From assembly GCA_963699105.1 (NCBI GenBank), contig CAVOTI010000002.1:104640-168639 (forward strand): a stretch of DNA of 64,000 nucleotides, read 5' to 3'. The DNA is from Bog-756 sp963699105. Lineage in GTDB: Bacteria > Actinomycetota > Acidimicrobiia > Acidimicrobiales > RAAP-2. Shown piece after piece: positions 1 through 8,125 of this stretch. The position numbers were made by a program, and so were the translations under genes. Under the pieces are notes generated by a model. That model saw only the letters and a list, made by a program, of their open reading frames with translations. It was not told the origin of the DNA and did not search any database. Each line of letters begins with the position of its first letter. Position 1 is the first letter of the stretch.

Positions 1-62
1 GTGTAGAGATGCTGACGATCGATGCCGGCCACGCTCGACTTGTACTTCTTTCCCCTGGACAT
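1..62 (-). CDS. rplA: 50S ribosomal protein L1, N-terminal fragment
   Basis: Only the first 20 codons lie in the window. The peptide starts MSRGKKYKSSVAGIDRQHLY, the usual basic start of bacterial L1, which binds 23S rRNA at the L1 stalk. The ATG is at 62-60 and a GGAG ribosome-binding site lies about 7 bases upstream. It sits directly downstream of rplK, the standard rplK-rplA order. The gene continues past the left edge, so its integrity cannot be judged. Confidence 0.85.
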   Translation of the reverse strand, partial: MSRGKKYKSSVAGIDRQHLY

Positions 63-99
63 GGTGATGCTCCGTTTCCTCGAAATGTGGGCGCCGGCC

Positions 100-531
100 T
101 CAGCCGGCGACGGCGATGCCCATCGACCGGGCAGTGCCCTCGACCTGGCGCTTGGCCGCCTCGATATCGGCGGTGTTGAGATCGGGGAGCTTGACGGCGG
201 CGATCTCGGCCACCTGGGCGCTGGTCACCGTACCCACCTGCTCGCGACCCGAGGTGGCGGCGCCCTTTTCCAGTCCGGCGGCCTGGCGCAGCAGGGCCGG
301 GGTGGGCGGGGTCTTCAGCACGAACGAGAAGGTCCGGTCCTCGTAGATGGAGATCTCCACCGGGATGATCGAACCACGCTGGTTCTCGGTGGCCGAGTTG
401 TACTGCTTGCAGAACTCCATGGTCTGGACCCCGTGCGGCCCGAGGGCGGTGCCGACCGGGGGCGCGGGGGTGGCGCCCCCCGCCGGGAGCTGGATCTTCA
501 CAACCGCGACGACGCGTTTCTTCGGTGGCAT
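100..531 (-). CDS. rplK: 50S ribosomal protein L11
   Basis: This 143-aa protein has the standard L11 length. L11 binds the GTPase-associated centre of 23S rRNA. The N-terminal domain contains the Pro-rich PAGGATPAPPVGTALGPHGV segment, and the C-terminal RNA-binding domain holds KTPPTPALLRQAAGLEKGA. The ATG at 531 is preceded by AAGGAG with a 9-base spacer. The gene lies 31 bases downstream of nusG and just upstream of rplA, so nusG-rplK-rplA are probably co-transcribed. No defect is visible. Confidence 0.97.
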   Translation of the reverse strand: MPPKKRVVAVVKIQLPAGGATPAPPVGTALGPHGVQTMEFCKQYNSATENQRGSIIPVEISIYEDRTFSFVLKTPPTPALLRQAAGLEKGAATSGREQVGTVTSAQVAEIAAVKLPDLNTADIEAAKRQVEGTARSMGIAVAG

Positions 532-562
532 GGGTTACCTCTCCTTACCTGGATCCGCCGGC

Positions 563-1372
563 CTAGAGCTTTGCGACCTGGCTGAACTCGAGCTCGACCG
601 GGGTCTCCCGACCGAAGATGTTCACCAGCACCTTGAGCTTGAGCTGGTCCTCGTTGATCTCGGCGATCTGGCCCGAGAAGTCGGCGAACGGGCCTTCCTT
701 GACCCGTACCGTCTCCCCGACCTCGTGCTCGAGGCGGGGCCGGCTCCGCTTGGACGGCGCCTCCACCCCCTCCACCTTGACCTGGAGGATGCCCTCCACC
801 TCGCGGCGGGACAGCGGGGTCGGCTTGGTCCCGGGACCCACGAAGCCGGTGACCCCGGGGGTGTTCCGGATGACCGACCAGCTGTCGTCGTCGAGCTCGC
901 ACCGGCACAGGAGGTAGCCCGGGAACACCTTCTTCTGGACCACCACCTTCTTGCCGTTCTTGAACTCGATGACATCCTCCATCGGGATGACCACCTCGTA
1001 GATGCGGTCCTCCATGTTCATCGAGACGGCCCGGCTGTGGAGGTTCGACTTCACCTTGTTCTCGTAGCCGGCGTAGGTGTGGACCACGAACCACCGGCCC
1101 GGCTGGTCGTACGGACTGACCACGAAGGGCTCCTCGTCGTCTCCGTCGTCGTCCAGGCCCAGCTCGTCATCGACGCCGGCGTCGGCCTCGGCCTCGGCCT
1201 CGGCGTCGGCCTCGAGGTCAGCCTGGGCCGTCGCTTCCTCCACCACTTCCGCCAGGTCGGCGGGGGGGGTGATGGGCTCGGCGGGCGCCACCGAGGCCCC
1301 GACGGCTTCGGAGCCCTCGTCGTCGCCGGCCGGCGTATTGGTTTCGTCGTGGGTCACTGTCACACCGATCAC
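563..1372 (-). CDS. nusG: transcription termination/antitermination factor NusG
   Basis: This 269-aa protein has a long N-terminal extension (residues about 15-85) rich in Asp, Glu and Ala. The NGN domain follows (WFVVHTYAGYENKVKSNL, then VRNTPGVTGFVG), and a C-terminal KOW domain (VKEGPFADFSGQIAEI) ends the protein. NusG binds RNA polymerase and couples it to Rho or ribosomes. Acidic extensions are known in actinobacterial NusG. The GTG start overlaps the secE stop codon in the sequence GTGA, which supports this start and suggests translational coupling. Confidence 0.96.
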   Translation of the reverse strand: MIGVTVTHDETNTPAGDDEGSEAVGASVAPAEPITPPADLAEVVEEATAQADLEADAEAEAEADAGVDDELGLDDDGDDEEPFVVSPYDQPGRWFVVHTYAGYENKVKSNLHSRAVSMNMEDRIYEVVIPMEDVIEFKNGKKVVVQKKVFPGYLLCRCELDDDSWSVIRNTPGVTGFVGPGTKPTPLSRREVEGILQVKVEGVEAPSKRSRPRLEHEVGETVRVKEGPFADFSGQIAEINEDQLKLKVLVNIFGRETPVELEFSQVAKL

Positions 1373-1662
1373 GTCTTGAACAGCCAGAGGACGCCTTTGG
1401 CAAAGGCGTAGTTGAGAATGAAGATGAGCACCATCAGCGACAGCAGGGTGACCAGGGTCACGGTGGTGTAGTTGATGACCTCGGACCTGTTGGGCCAGGC
1501 CACTTGGCGCAGCTCTGATCGTACCTCGCGCAGGAACTGTCCCGGACGGAACGGGTCACGCTTGGGCGGACGCCGGGGTGGGGCGGCCGTGCGCTTGGCC
1601 GGAGCCTCCCCATCGGGGTCCTGGCCCTGACGCTGCATTGCTCGCTTTTGTTCTCGGTTCAC
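1369..1662 (-). CDS. secE: preprotein translocase subunit SecE
   Basis: SecE is a small subunit of the SecYEG translocon in the plasma membrane. A basic, Pro-rich N-terminus leads into the amphipathic FLREVRSELRQVAWPNR segment, the conserved SecE cytoplasmic helix. One membrane span (VTLVTLLSLMVLIFILNYAF) follows. I chose the GTG at 1662 (97 aa) because AAGGA lies 8 bases upstream; a GTG at 1689 would add nine residues without a better ribosome-binding site. It is the first gene of secE-nusG-rplK-rplA, and tRNA-Trp lies just upstream. Confidence 0.92.
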   Translation of the reverse strand: MNREQKRAMQRQGQDPDGEAPAKRTAAPPRRPPKRDPFRPGQFLREVRSELRQVAWPNRSEVINYTTVTLVTLLSLMVLIFILNYAFAKGVLWLFKT

Positions 1663-1699
1663 GTGCTGGTTCCTTCGACCGTGTTCCACGGGTGGTGAG

Positions 1700-1772
1700 C
1701 AGGGCAGGAGGGACTTGAACCCCCAACCTTCGGTTTTGGAGACCGGTGCTCTACCAGTTGAGCTACTGCCCT
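1700..1772 (-). tRNA. tRNA-Trp (CCA)
   Basis: The acceptor stem AGGGCAG pairs with CTGCCCT, the discriminator is G, and the anticodon loop CTCCAAA gives anticodon CCA. D and T arms are present. A tRNA-Trp directly upstream of secE-nusG is the usual actinobacterial arrangement. Confidence 0.96.
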
Positions 1773-1877
1773 CTGCCGACCGCCGTGCCGCGCATGGACG
1801 AGCCTGACACAGGTGCGGTGGCCAAGGCTACCACCGGGCCGATGGCAATTCCCAGGCCGGCCGGCCCGGGCCAGGTC

Positions 1878-2042
1878 CTAGCGGGTCTCCTTGTGCAGGG
1901 TGTGCTGACGGTCCCACCGACAGAACTTCTTCATCTCGATCCGCTCACGGTCGTTCAGCTTGTTCTTGGTGGTGATGTAGTTCCGTCGTTTGCACACCTC
2001 ACAGGCCAGGGTGACCTGGATGCGCTTCTCGTTCTTTGCCAC
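1878..2042 (-). CDS. rpmG: 50S ribosomal protein L33
   Basis: This 54-aa protein starts GTG GCA AAG at 2042, with AAGGAG five bases upstream. It reads MAKNEKRIQVTLACEVCKRR and then NYITTKNKLN, a clear L33. The first zinc-ribbon knuckle (CEVC) is intact. The second reads CRWD, with one Cys where CxxC L33 proteins have two, so only three of the four metal ligands are present. It sits between tRNA-Trp and tRNA-Met, a common position in actinobacteria. Confidence 0.93.
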   Translation of the reverse strand: MAKNEKRIQVTLACEVCKRRNYITTKNKLNDRERIEMKKFCRWDRQHTLHKETR

Positions 2043-2156
2043 GGCGACTCCTTATCAGTGCCTCGTGCACTCGTCCTCGATCTCGCCGGCCTCGTCGCCC
2101 GGTGATCATTACCCTTGTCTGAGCTGTGTGCCCTCTGTCCTGGCTGTCCGAATTGG

Positions 2157-2230
2157 TAGCGGCGGCCGGACTCGAACCGGCGACCCCACGATTATGAGCC
2201 GTGTGCTCTGACCAACTGAGCTACGCCGCC
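2157..2230 (-). tRNA. tRNA-Met (CAT), elongator type
   Basis: The acceptor stem GGCGGCG pairs with CGCCGCT (one terminal G-U pair), the discriminator is A, and the loop CTCATAA gives anticodon CAT. The fully paired acceptor stem argues against an initiator tRNA. An Ile2 (lysidine) tRNA also carries CAT and cannot be formally excluded. Confidence 0.93.
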
Positions 2231-2237
2231 ACGGGCG

Positions 2238-2310
2238 AGCCCCCTGTCGGAATCGAACCGACGACACCAGCCTTACCATGGCTGTGCTCTGCCGACTGAG
2301 CTAAGGGGGC
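2238..2310 (-). tRNA. tRNA-Thr (GGT)
   Basis: The acceptor stem GCCCCCT pairs with AGGGGGC. The anticodon stem CAGCC/GGCTG closes a loop reading ATGGTAA, giving anticodon GGT. It lies 7 bases upstream of tRNA-Met on the same strand, so the two probably form one transcript with rpmG. Confidence 0.95.
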
Positions 2311-2397
2311 AGTGCGGCTCGAGCGAGCAGCAAAAGAGAGATCATAGCCAACCGAGGCGTCGACGAGTAGAACAGCCTGCCTGACTACCATCGGCGG

Positions 2398-2886
2398 ATG
2401 CATGTCCGCCTGGCCAGATCGGCCGATGCCGAGCCCATCCGGTCGATCTACAACGCCGAGGTCACCGGATCGACGGCGACGTTCGACCTGCGGCCCCGGA
2501 CGGTCGACGAGCAGGTCGGGTGGTTGGGGGACCATCGGGGGCCCTATCCGGCCATCGTGGCCCTCGGCGACCAGGACGCCGTCCTCGGCTTCGGGTCGCT
2601 GTCGGCGTACCGGGACCGGCCGGCCTACTCGACCACCGTCGAGGACTCCGTGTACGTGGATCGTTCGCAGCGCGGTCAGGGCGTGGGCCGGGTCCTGTTG
2701 GAGGAGCTGGTGAGCCTGGCCACCCAGCACGGCTTCCACTGCATCGTGGCCCGGATCGGCGGGGACAACCGGGCCTCCATCGGGCTGCACCAGGCTTGCG
2801 GCTTCCAGCTGGTCGGGGTGGAGCGGGAGGTGGGCCGCAAGTTCAACCGATGGCTCGACGTGTCGGTGCTCCAGCACATGCTGTGA
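2398..2886 (+). CDS. GNAT acetyltransferase, phosphinothricin/Met-sulfoximine type
   Basis: This 162-aa single GNAT domain transfers acetyl from acetyl-CoA to a primary amine. The N-terminal MHVRLARSADAEPIRSIYN and the following TFDLRPRTVDE match the phosphinothricin N-acetyltransferase subfamily. The CoA-binding loop is SQRGQGVGRVLLEEL. Such enzymes often acetylate methionine sulfoximine or similar amino-acid analogues, but the substrate here is unknown. The gene is monocistronic, divergent from the tRNA cluster and convergent with the mannosyltransferase. No strong ribosome-binding site is visible. Confidence 0.85.
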   Translation: MHVRLARSADAEPIRSIYNAEVTGSTATFDLRPRTVDEQVGWLGDHRGPYPAIVALGDQDAVLGFGSLSAYRDRPAYSTTVEDSVYVDRSQRGQGVGRVLLEELVSLATQHGFHCIVARIGGDNRASIGLHQACGFQLVGVEREVGRKFNRWLDVSVLQHML

Positions 2887-2926
2887 GCAGCCGGCCCCCC
2901 AGCCGGCGGGGATTCGGTGGACCCGA

Positions 2927-4642
2927 TCAGGCGGCGGTGGTCACCGCCACCGGGCCGGGTTCGACCGGAGCCTGGCGATCTCCCACGTCATGATCGGTCC
3001 GTTCCCAGCTGGCCAGGGGCACGGTGAGCACCACCAGGATCCACAACAGGGTCAGGACGATGAGCAGGGGATCACCGTGGATCATGGTCTGCGCCAGTTG
3101 GGAGCCACCGGGAAGCTCGATGAAGGCGGTCACCATGGAGAGCCCGACGATCAGTGAGCGCAGGCGGCCCAGGGCCACCGGGGCCAGCAGGATCAGGCCC
3201 CACGACAGGTACCAGGGCTGCACCACCGGGCCGAGGATCACGAACACCAACAAGGTGATGCCCAGCGCCTTCAGGGTGCCGATCCGGTCGCTGTTGAGCA
3301 GCAACCACACGCCGGCCACCGCCGCCGTCAACAGCCCGAGGAACCGGGTGACGGTGAGCACGCCCCCCAGACCGAGCTCGACGTGGCCGAAGTGGGCGAT
3401 GCCGGTCACCAGCATGGCGAGCCCGGTGGTCGGGGCCGTCCACGACCGCACCGTTCCCGGGGTCCCGAGGGTGCTCAGCCAACCCCAACCCAGCCCGCTG
3501 AGGTAGGAGAAGAACTCGAGGACCCCGGCCCCGACCAGGCCGGCCGTCACCACCGGGCGTATCCGGTCGCGCACCGAGGCCTCCGGCCCCAACCAGCTCC
3601 AGCCGATGTAGAGGAAGCCGATGGCTGCCGGGGCCTTGATCGCCGTGGCCAGGGCACACAGCAGGATCCCGACCACCGGACGCTTCTCCTTGGCCGCGGT
3701 GAGCCCGGCGACCAGCAGCCCGAGCATCAGGGCGTCGTTGTGGGCCCCGCCGATCAGGTGGAGCAGGGTCACCGGATTGAGCACCATCAGGGTGAACAGC
3801 TCGGCGCCGTCCCGGTGGTAGAGGCGGGCCAGCCGGGGGACGCACCAGGCGATCAGCAGCACGCCGGCCAGCGAGAGGAGCCGGAGCAGGACGACGGTGG
3901 CCAGTTCGTTGTGGAAGGTGATCCGGGTGAAGAACCCGTCGATCTGCAGGAACAGGGGACCGTAGGGGGCCGGGGCGTTGCCCCACAGGCTGTCGACCGG
4001 AGCCGTATACGAGTTGTTGCCGAGTTGGAAGGGCCCGTAGAGATAGGGGTTCATGTGGTGGCTGACCATCTCGCCCTGGGCGGCGTACGAGTAGACGTCC
4101 CGGCTGAACAGCGGGGCGATCACCAGCATGGGGGTCGCCCACAGTGCGAACACCCACATCAGCTGGCGGGTGGACACGCCCGGGCACCGGGCGTAGAGGC
4201 GGGTCATCCCCCACCAGACCCGCATGAGCAGCAACAGACCTCCGTACACGGCGGCCAGGGTGAAGTACACACCCCACTGCGAACCCTGGGCGGTGCTGGG
4301 CTCTCCGAAGAACCACACCCCGGGCAGCTCGAGCTTGAAGGGCGAGCTCGGCATGGAGGCGCCGATGGCGATGCAGACCATGGCGGCGAAGCCGAGCAGG
4401 GCCGGGCGGAGCACCAGGCCCCGTGGAGCTGCGCCCTGGCTGCCATCGGTGACGGGAACGTCGGTCAGGCGGGAGGTGGACCCCATCCTCCGGCGGGCCG
4501 ACGTGGCCACCCCGTCGAGAACACCGAACCCGGCATTGACCGCCTCCCTGGCCAGGGTGCGCAGACTTCCGGCGGTATCCGGAACGGGTTCATGCCGGCC
4601 CTCAGCCAACGCGACTTCCTCCGCCGTGATCTTGTGGGGCAT
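2927..4642 (-). CDS. MptB-like polyprenyl-phosphomannose alpha-1,6-mannosyltransferase
   Basis: This 571-aa multi-spanning membrane protein has about 12 hydrophobic segments. The segment FSRDVYSYAAQGEM followed by NPYLYGP matches the MptB family of GT-C glycosyltransferases, where the acidic residue in the first extracytoplasmic loop is catalytic. MptB enzymes use polyprenyl-phosphate mannose to extend the alpha-1,6 mannan core of lipomannan-type glycolipids. The cytoplasmic N-terminus (about 75 residues) is polar. The 4643-4895 gap upstream is AT-richer around 4780-4830 and probably holds its promoter. The substrate is inferred from the family. Confidence 0.82.
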   Translation of the reverse strand: MPHKITAEEVALAEGRHEPVPDTAGSLRTLAREAVNAGFGVLDGVATSARRRMGSTSRLTDVPVTDGSQGAAPRGLVLRPALLGFAAMVCIAIGASMPSSPFKLELPGVWFFGEPSTAQGSQWGVYFTLAAVYGGLLLLMRVWWGMTRLYARCPGVSTRQLMWVFALWATPMLVIAPLFSRDVYSYAAQGEMVSHHMNPYLYGPFQLGNNSYTAPVDSLWGNAPAPYGPLFLQIDGFFTRITFHNELATVVLLRLLSLAGVLLIAWCVPRLARLYHRDGAELFTLMVLNPVTLLHLIGGAHNDALMLGLLVAGLTAAKEKRPVVGILLCALATAIKAPAAIGFLYIGWSWLGPEASVRDRIRPVVTAGLVGAGVLEFFSYLSGLGWGWLSTLGTPGTVRSWTAPTTGLAMLVTGIAHFGHVELGLGGVLTVTRFLGLLTAAVAGVWLLLNSDRIGTLKALGITLLVFVILGPVVQPWYLSWGLILLAPVALGRLRSLIVGLSMVTAFIELPGGSQLAQTMIHGDPLLIVLTLLWILVVLTVPLASWERTDHDVGDRQAPVEPGPVAVTTAA

Positions 4643-4895
4643 GAGGTTGTGGGGGCCTCTCCTCGGTCGAACTGATGGCGGTCTCCAGCTGTTCCAATCG
4701 GCGATCCGGCGCCGGCGTCAGTCCCGTCTGCGGCATGGAGTGCGAACCCCCCTCGGGCTTGCCCGAAACGCCCAGGCAGTTCCGACCGCAATCAATCCGT
4801 AACCGCATTGTAATCAATCGGGGGAGGCGATCAAGTCGCCTGGCCAGGGACGGGCGGCGGCGTCGGGGGCCACCTCAGCCACCTGGTTCCGGCCA

Positions 4896-6050
4896 TCAGG
4901 TGGCCGGGGCGGGAGGACAGGGGGACAATGCCGTGGTGGTCAACAGGACGGTGCCGAGGGCCACCCAGGCGTCCCCGTAGTAGTTGCTTCCGTGGCTGTC
5001 GCTCTGGGCCTGGGCCAGCAGGGTGCGGCCCGGGCCGAACTGGCGATCGGCATCGGCCGACGCCGCCGCGGCCACCAGGCCCAGGTTGTTCAGGTAGGGC
5101 TCCTGGACGGCGCCGGTGAGGCTGTAGGCCTGGTACGAGCCCGAGGCGGCCAGGCCGCTGATGGTGGGCCAGCTGTCCGCCGACAGGGCGCGGCCCGAAG
5201 CGGTGCAGTCTGCCGCGTACCAGATGGGGAGCCGCTGGGCATCGAGGCCGTAGGACGGTGGGCCGCCGCCCGAGGGCGGACTCGACGGGGTGACGGTGCC
5301 CGAGGCCGACAACTGCGCCCAGTCGGGAGGAAGAGAGCGGGTCGTGTCCCCCCCCTGGAGGTCGTAGACCAGCCGCTGGCTGTTGACGGCCAGCTGGCTC
5401 CAGCGCCCATCGCCCGAGGCGGCGGCCAGCGCCACCATGGCCTCGGGCGAGAAGTAGCTGGGGTCGACCGAATACGGGGCATGACGGGCCCACGGCCCCG
5501 CCACCAGCTCGATGCGCCCGGCGCTGACCACCGTCTCGTTGGCCAGGATGGCCGAGGCCACGGCCAGACCGGCCTTCTTGTAGGAGGGCTGATCGAAGGC
5601 GGTGGCCCCGAGTACCAGGGCCCAGGCCGTGTCGAGATCGGCATCGGTGGCATTGCCGGTCCCGACCACCGCACCGTTGCTCCAGTGGTAAGCGAAGAGT
5701 CCGTCGGGCTGTTGGAGGTTGTCCTTGTCCCATGTCCATATCGCCGCGAAGCGGGCCGCATCGTGGGCCGCCACGGCCAGCAACAGTCCGTATCCCTGCC
5801 CTTCGCTGACCGAGTCGCCACCCTGATCCCAGCGGACCACCCGGCCGTTGGATTCGACGTACCGGTCGAGGAAGGCCACCGCCAGGTTCTTGGCCTCCGG
5901 GGTGGTGGTGGCGGTGGTCGGCGTGTCGGTCTTGGAGGAACACCCTGACAGGAGGGCGGAGATCAGGGCGACCAGGGCGGCGGCCACCACCGAGGCGCGG
6001 CGCCGGCCTCGGGCACCGTGCCGTGGCGCGGGGTGGCGGGCTACCGACAT
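4896..6050 (-). CDS. Glycoside hydrolase family 8 lipoprotein (BcsZ-like endoglucanase)
   Basis: This 384-aa protein starts with a signal peptide ending in the lipobox LLSGC (Cys about 37), so it is predicted to be a surface lipoprotein. The GH8 domain follows: VSEGQGYGLLLAV carries the catalytic acid Glu83, and ATDADLDTAWAL is the conserved Asp-rich segment of the active cleft. GH8 enzymes cut beta-1,4-glucans by inversion, and BcsZ-type members edit nascent cellulose. The gene lies downstream of a cellulose-synthase-like GT2 on the same strand, which fits that role. The reading frame is intact. Confidence 0.88.
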   Translation of the reverse strand: MSVARHPAPRHGARGRRRASVVAAALVALISALLSGCSSKTDTPTTATTTPEAKNLAVAFLDRYVESNGRVVRWDQGGDSVSEGQGYGLLLAVAAHDAARFAAIWTWDKDNLQQPDGLFAYHWSNGAVVGTGNATDADLDTAWALVLGATAFDQPSYKKAGLAVASAILANETVVSAGRIELVAGPWARHAPYSVDPSYFSPEAMVALAAASGDGRWSQLAVNSQRLVYDLQGGDTTRSLPPDWAQLSASGTVTPSSPPSGGGPPSYGLDAQRLPIWYAADCTASGRALSADSWPTISGLAASGSYQAYSLTGAVQEPYLNNLGLVAAAASADADRQFGPGRTLLAQAQSDSHGSNYYGDAWVALGTVLLTTTALSPCPPAPAT

Positions 6051-6158
6051 CCCTTCAGTATGGGAGACCGGACCGCCATGCGCATGTCGGAGCGGACATC
6101 CACGACCCGGACAGGCGAGGTGGCAACGTTCAGGCGGAGTCGTGCCGGCGGGCGGGGA

Positions 6159-6509
6159 TCACCGGTGGTCGAACAGTGTCGTCGGGGTCGTCATCAGAAT
6201 CTGGGTCCCACGGCTCGAGGCGACGTGCCCGTGGGCGGCGGCCACCGACGGCCGATGCTGCTTGGACACCCCCACCACGGTCAGTGCGGCCACGGCCGCC
6301 ACCACCACGATGACGATGGCGAGGGCGATGATCATCCGGCGGGTGGCGCCGGGCGGATCCTCCGGATCCTCACCGAGGGCCAGGACGGGGGCGCCCCCGG
6401 CCCACGGTGCTTCCCCGGCCGGCGCCTCCGCGCCGTCCGTCGGTCCGTCGACGTCCTCGGGCAGGTCCGGATCCTCGGCCGGCGGCGCCGAATCCTCGAT
6501 GACGCTCAT
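6159..6509 (-). CDS. Small single-pass membrane protein of the exopolysaccharide locus
   Basis: I do not recognise a family. The 116-aa protein has an acidic, Pro-rich cytoplasmic-like N-terminus (residues 1-55), one strong membrane span (MIIALAIVIVVVAAVAALTV), and about 35 extracytoplasmic residues. Its start overlaps the GT2 stop in an ATGA, so it is translationally coupled to the synthase. This suggests an accessory subunit of the GT2 complex, in the position a BcsB/D-like partner might take, but there is no sequence similarity to support that. Confidence 0.7.
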   Translation of the reverse strand: MSVIEDSAPPAEDPDLPEDVDGPTDGAEAPAGEAPWAGGAPVLALGEDPEDPPGATRRMIIALAIVIVVVAAVAALTVVGVSKQHRPSVAAAHGHVASSRGTQILMTTPTTLFDHR

Positions 6510-8125
6510 ACCGGCTCCAGCTCCGTGGACACCGGGTCGTCGACATCCGGCGACGCCTCGATCTCCGGCGGACCTTCGACTTCAGGGGCGGTGTCGACGT
6601 CGGGAGGGGTGGCGATGTCGCCCCGGCCCCCGGTGAGGGCGGGCCAGACACCGACCATCATGACCACGCCGTACAGGACGGCGAAGGCCACGTTGTTGGC
6701 GATCGACGAGGTCAGTCCGTTGGCGATGCCGTAGACGGCGGTCACCGCCAGGATGCCCACCATCACCAACGCCGGAATGACGCTGCCCGGCTCCCGGCCC
6801 CCCGAGCCGCGCTTGGAGGTGACCACCCAGTCCAGCTGGGTGCCGGTCAGCACGTAGATGGTGGCCACGATCTGGATCCAGAAATTGGCGATGAACAGGC
6901 AGTAGGCGTCGAAGGTGTACGAGCCCGCCCCGGCCGCGGCCACGGCGATCAGGCTGATGGAGAAGTAGGGCGCGAAGTACAAGAGCATCTGCTGGGAGGT
7001 CGACACGTTGAAGGGCTGGGCCCCGAAGAAGATGCGGATGACCGGGAGGGACACGTAGATGAGGGTCGTCCACCCGGTGAGGAAGAACAGGGACGAGGTC
7101 AGGTACTGCATGCGGATCTTGAAGGGGAGATTGGCGCGGATGGCGGTGGCGATGGCGGCCACACAACCCCGCGACCAGCGGAGCTGCTGGCTCACGTAGG
7201 CCGACATGTCCTCGGGGCCGAGGCCGTGGGCCAGGACCTCGTTGACGTAGACGGTCCGCCACCGCTCGTGGAGGCGGATGGACAGGCCCAGGTCCTCGGT
7301 CAAGGCATGCTCGGGAAAGCCCCCGGCCTCGTTGAGGGCGGTCCGGCGGCACACGAAGTTGGTGCCGCAGCAGATCATCGCCCCGAGGCTGTCCTTGCCC
7401 CGGCTGATGCAACCGAAGAAGAGGTCCTGCTGGGCAGTGGCCGCCGCCGCCATCCGGTTCACGTGAGCGTTCGAGTAGTACTGCGGGGTCTGGACCAGGG
7501 CGACGTCGGGCTCGGCCATCCAGCCGAGAGTGTCCTCGAGGAAGTTGGGCTCGGGTACGTGATCGCAGTCGAAGATGGCGACGAACTCGGACTCGACCAT
7601 GCGAAGGGCATGGTTCAAGTTGCCGGCCTTGGCCGCGTAGTTGTCCTCCCGGTGGATGTAGTGGGCGCCCCACTCCTCGGCCAGTTCGGCCAACTCGGTC
7701 CGACCGGCGTCGTCCAGCAGGTAGACGTGCACCACGGCGCCCCGCAGGGCGGTGGCGGCGGCCACGGTCGGCGCCACCACGTCGAGCGGTTCGTTGTACA
7801 CCGGGATGAGGATGTCGACGTCAGGGGGCGGTCCGACCGCTCGAGGGGAGGGACCGCGCCGGCGGCGGGGCCAGACCGTCCACCAAAAGCCGATGGCCTG
7901 GGAGAAATTGAAGATCTGGGCGGTGATGAGGATGCCGAAGAGATACGGGTTGCCCACCCGCTCCGGCACCAGCAGCCACAGGAGGTACCACACCGAGAAG
8001 GCCATGCTGAGGGGCAGCAGGACGAACAGACGGCGGTCGACCGCCTTCCACTGCTCGGCCGAGATGGTGACCGGTGGCTCTCGGCGCAGATCGTCCGGCC
8101 TCATGGCCTGGTCGACGGCGGTCAT
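6506..8125 (-). CDS. Cellulose-synthase-like family 2 glycosyltransferase
   Basis: This 539-aa processive GT2 enzyme has two N-terminal membrane spans. The catalytic domain carries the nucleotide-sugar motif DCDHVPEP (DxD), the TED base motif in ALTEDLGLS, and the polymer-channel motif QLRWSRG (QxxRW). At least five C-terminal spans follow. This is the BcsA architecture without a C-terminal PilZ domain, so c-di-GMP control through PilZ is not expected. It is coupled by 4-base ATGA overlaps to both neighbours (8122 and 6509). The product may be cellulose or a related beta-glucan; the GH8 partner favours a beta-1,4-glucan. Confidence 0.88.
   Translation of the reverse strand: MTAVDQAMRPDDLRREPPVTISAEQWKAVDRRLFVLLPLSMAFSVWYLLWLLVPERVGNPYLFGILITAQIFNFSQAIGFWWTVWPRRRRGPSPRAVGPPPDVDILIPVYNEPLDVVAPTVAAATALRGAVVHVYLLDDAGRTELAELAEEWGAHYIHREDNYAAKAGNLNHALRMVESEFVAIFDCDHVPEPNFLEDTLGWMAEPDVALVQTPQYYSNAHVNRMAAAATAQQDLFFGCISRGKDSLGAMICCGTNFVCRRTALNEAGGFPEHALTEDLGLSIRLHERWRTVYVNEVLAHGLGPEDMSAYVSQQLRWSRGCVAAIATAIRANLPFKIRMQYLTSSLFFLTGWTTLIYVSLPVIRIFFGAQPFNVSTSQQMLLYFAPYFSISLIAVAAAGAGSYTFDAYCLFIANFWIQIVATIYVLTGTQLDWVVTSKRGSGGREPGSVIPALVMVGILAVTAVYGIANGLTSSIANNVAFAVLYGVVMMVGVWPALTGGRGDIATPPDVDTAPEVEGPPEIEASPDVDDPVSTELEPV

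Noticed and set aside
1198..1215. Short GCCTCG repeat inside nusG as a regulatory element
   Set aside because: It encodes the acidic Glu-Ala-Asp run of the NusG extension and reflects low-complexity coding sequence.
3383..4675. Long plus-strand frames opposite the mannosyltransferase and similar antisense frames (347-1411, 4992-5948, 8773-9960, 10534-11640, 12919-14301)
   Set aside because: They are Gly/Pro/His/Arg-rich shadows that mirror codon bias of the real genes and show no family motifs.
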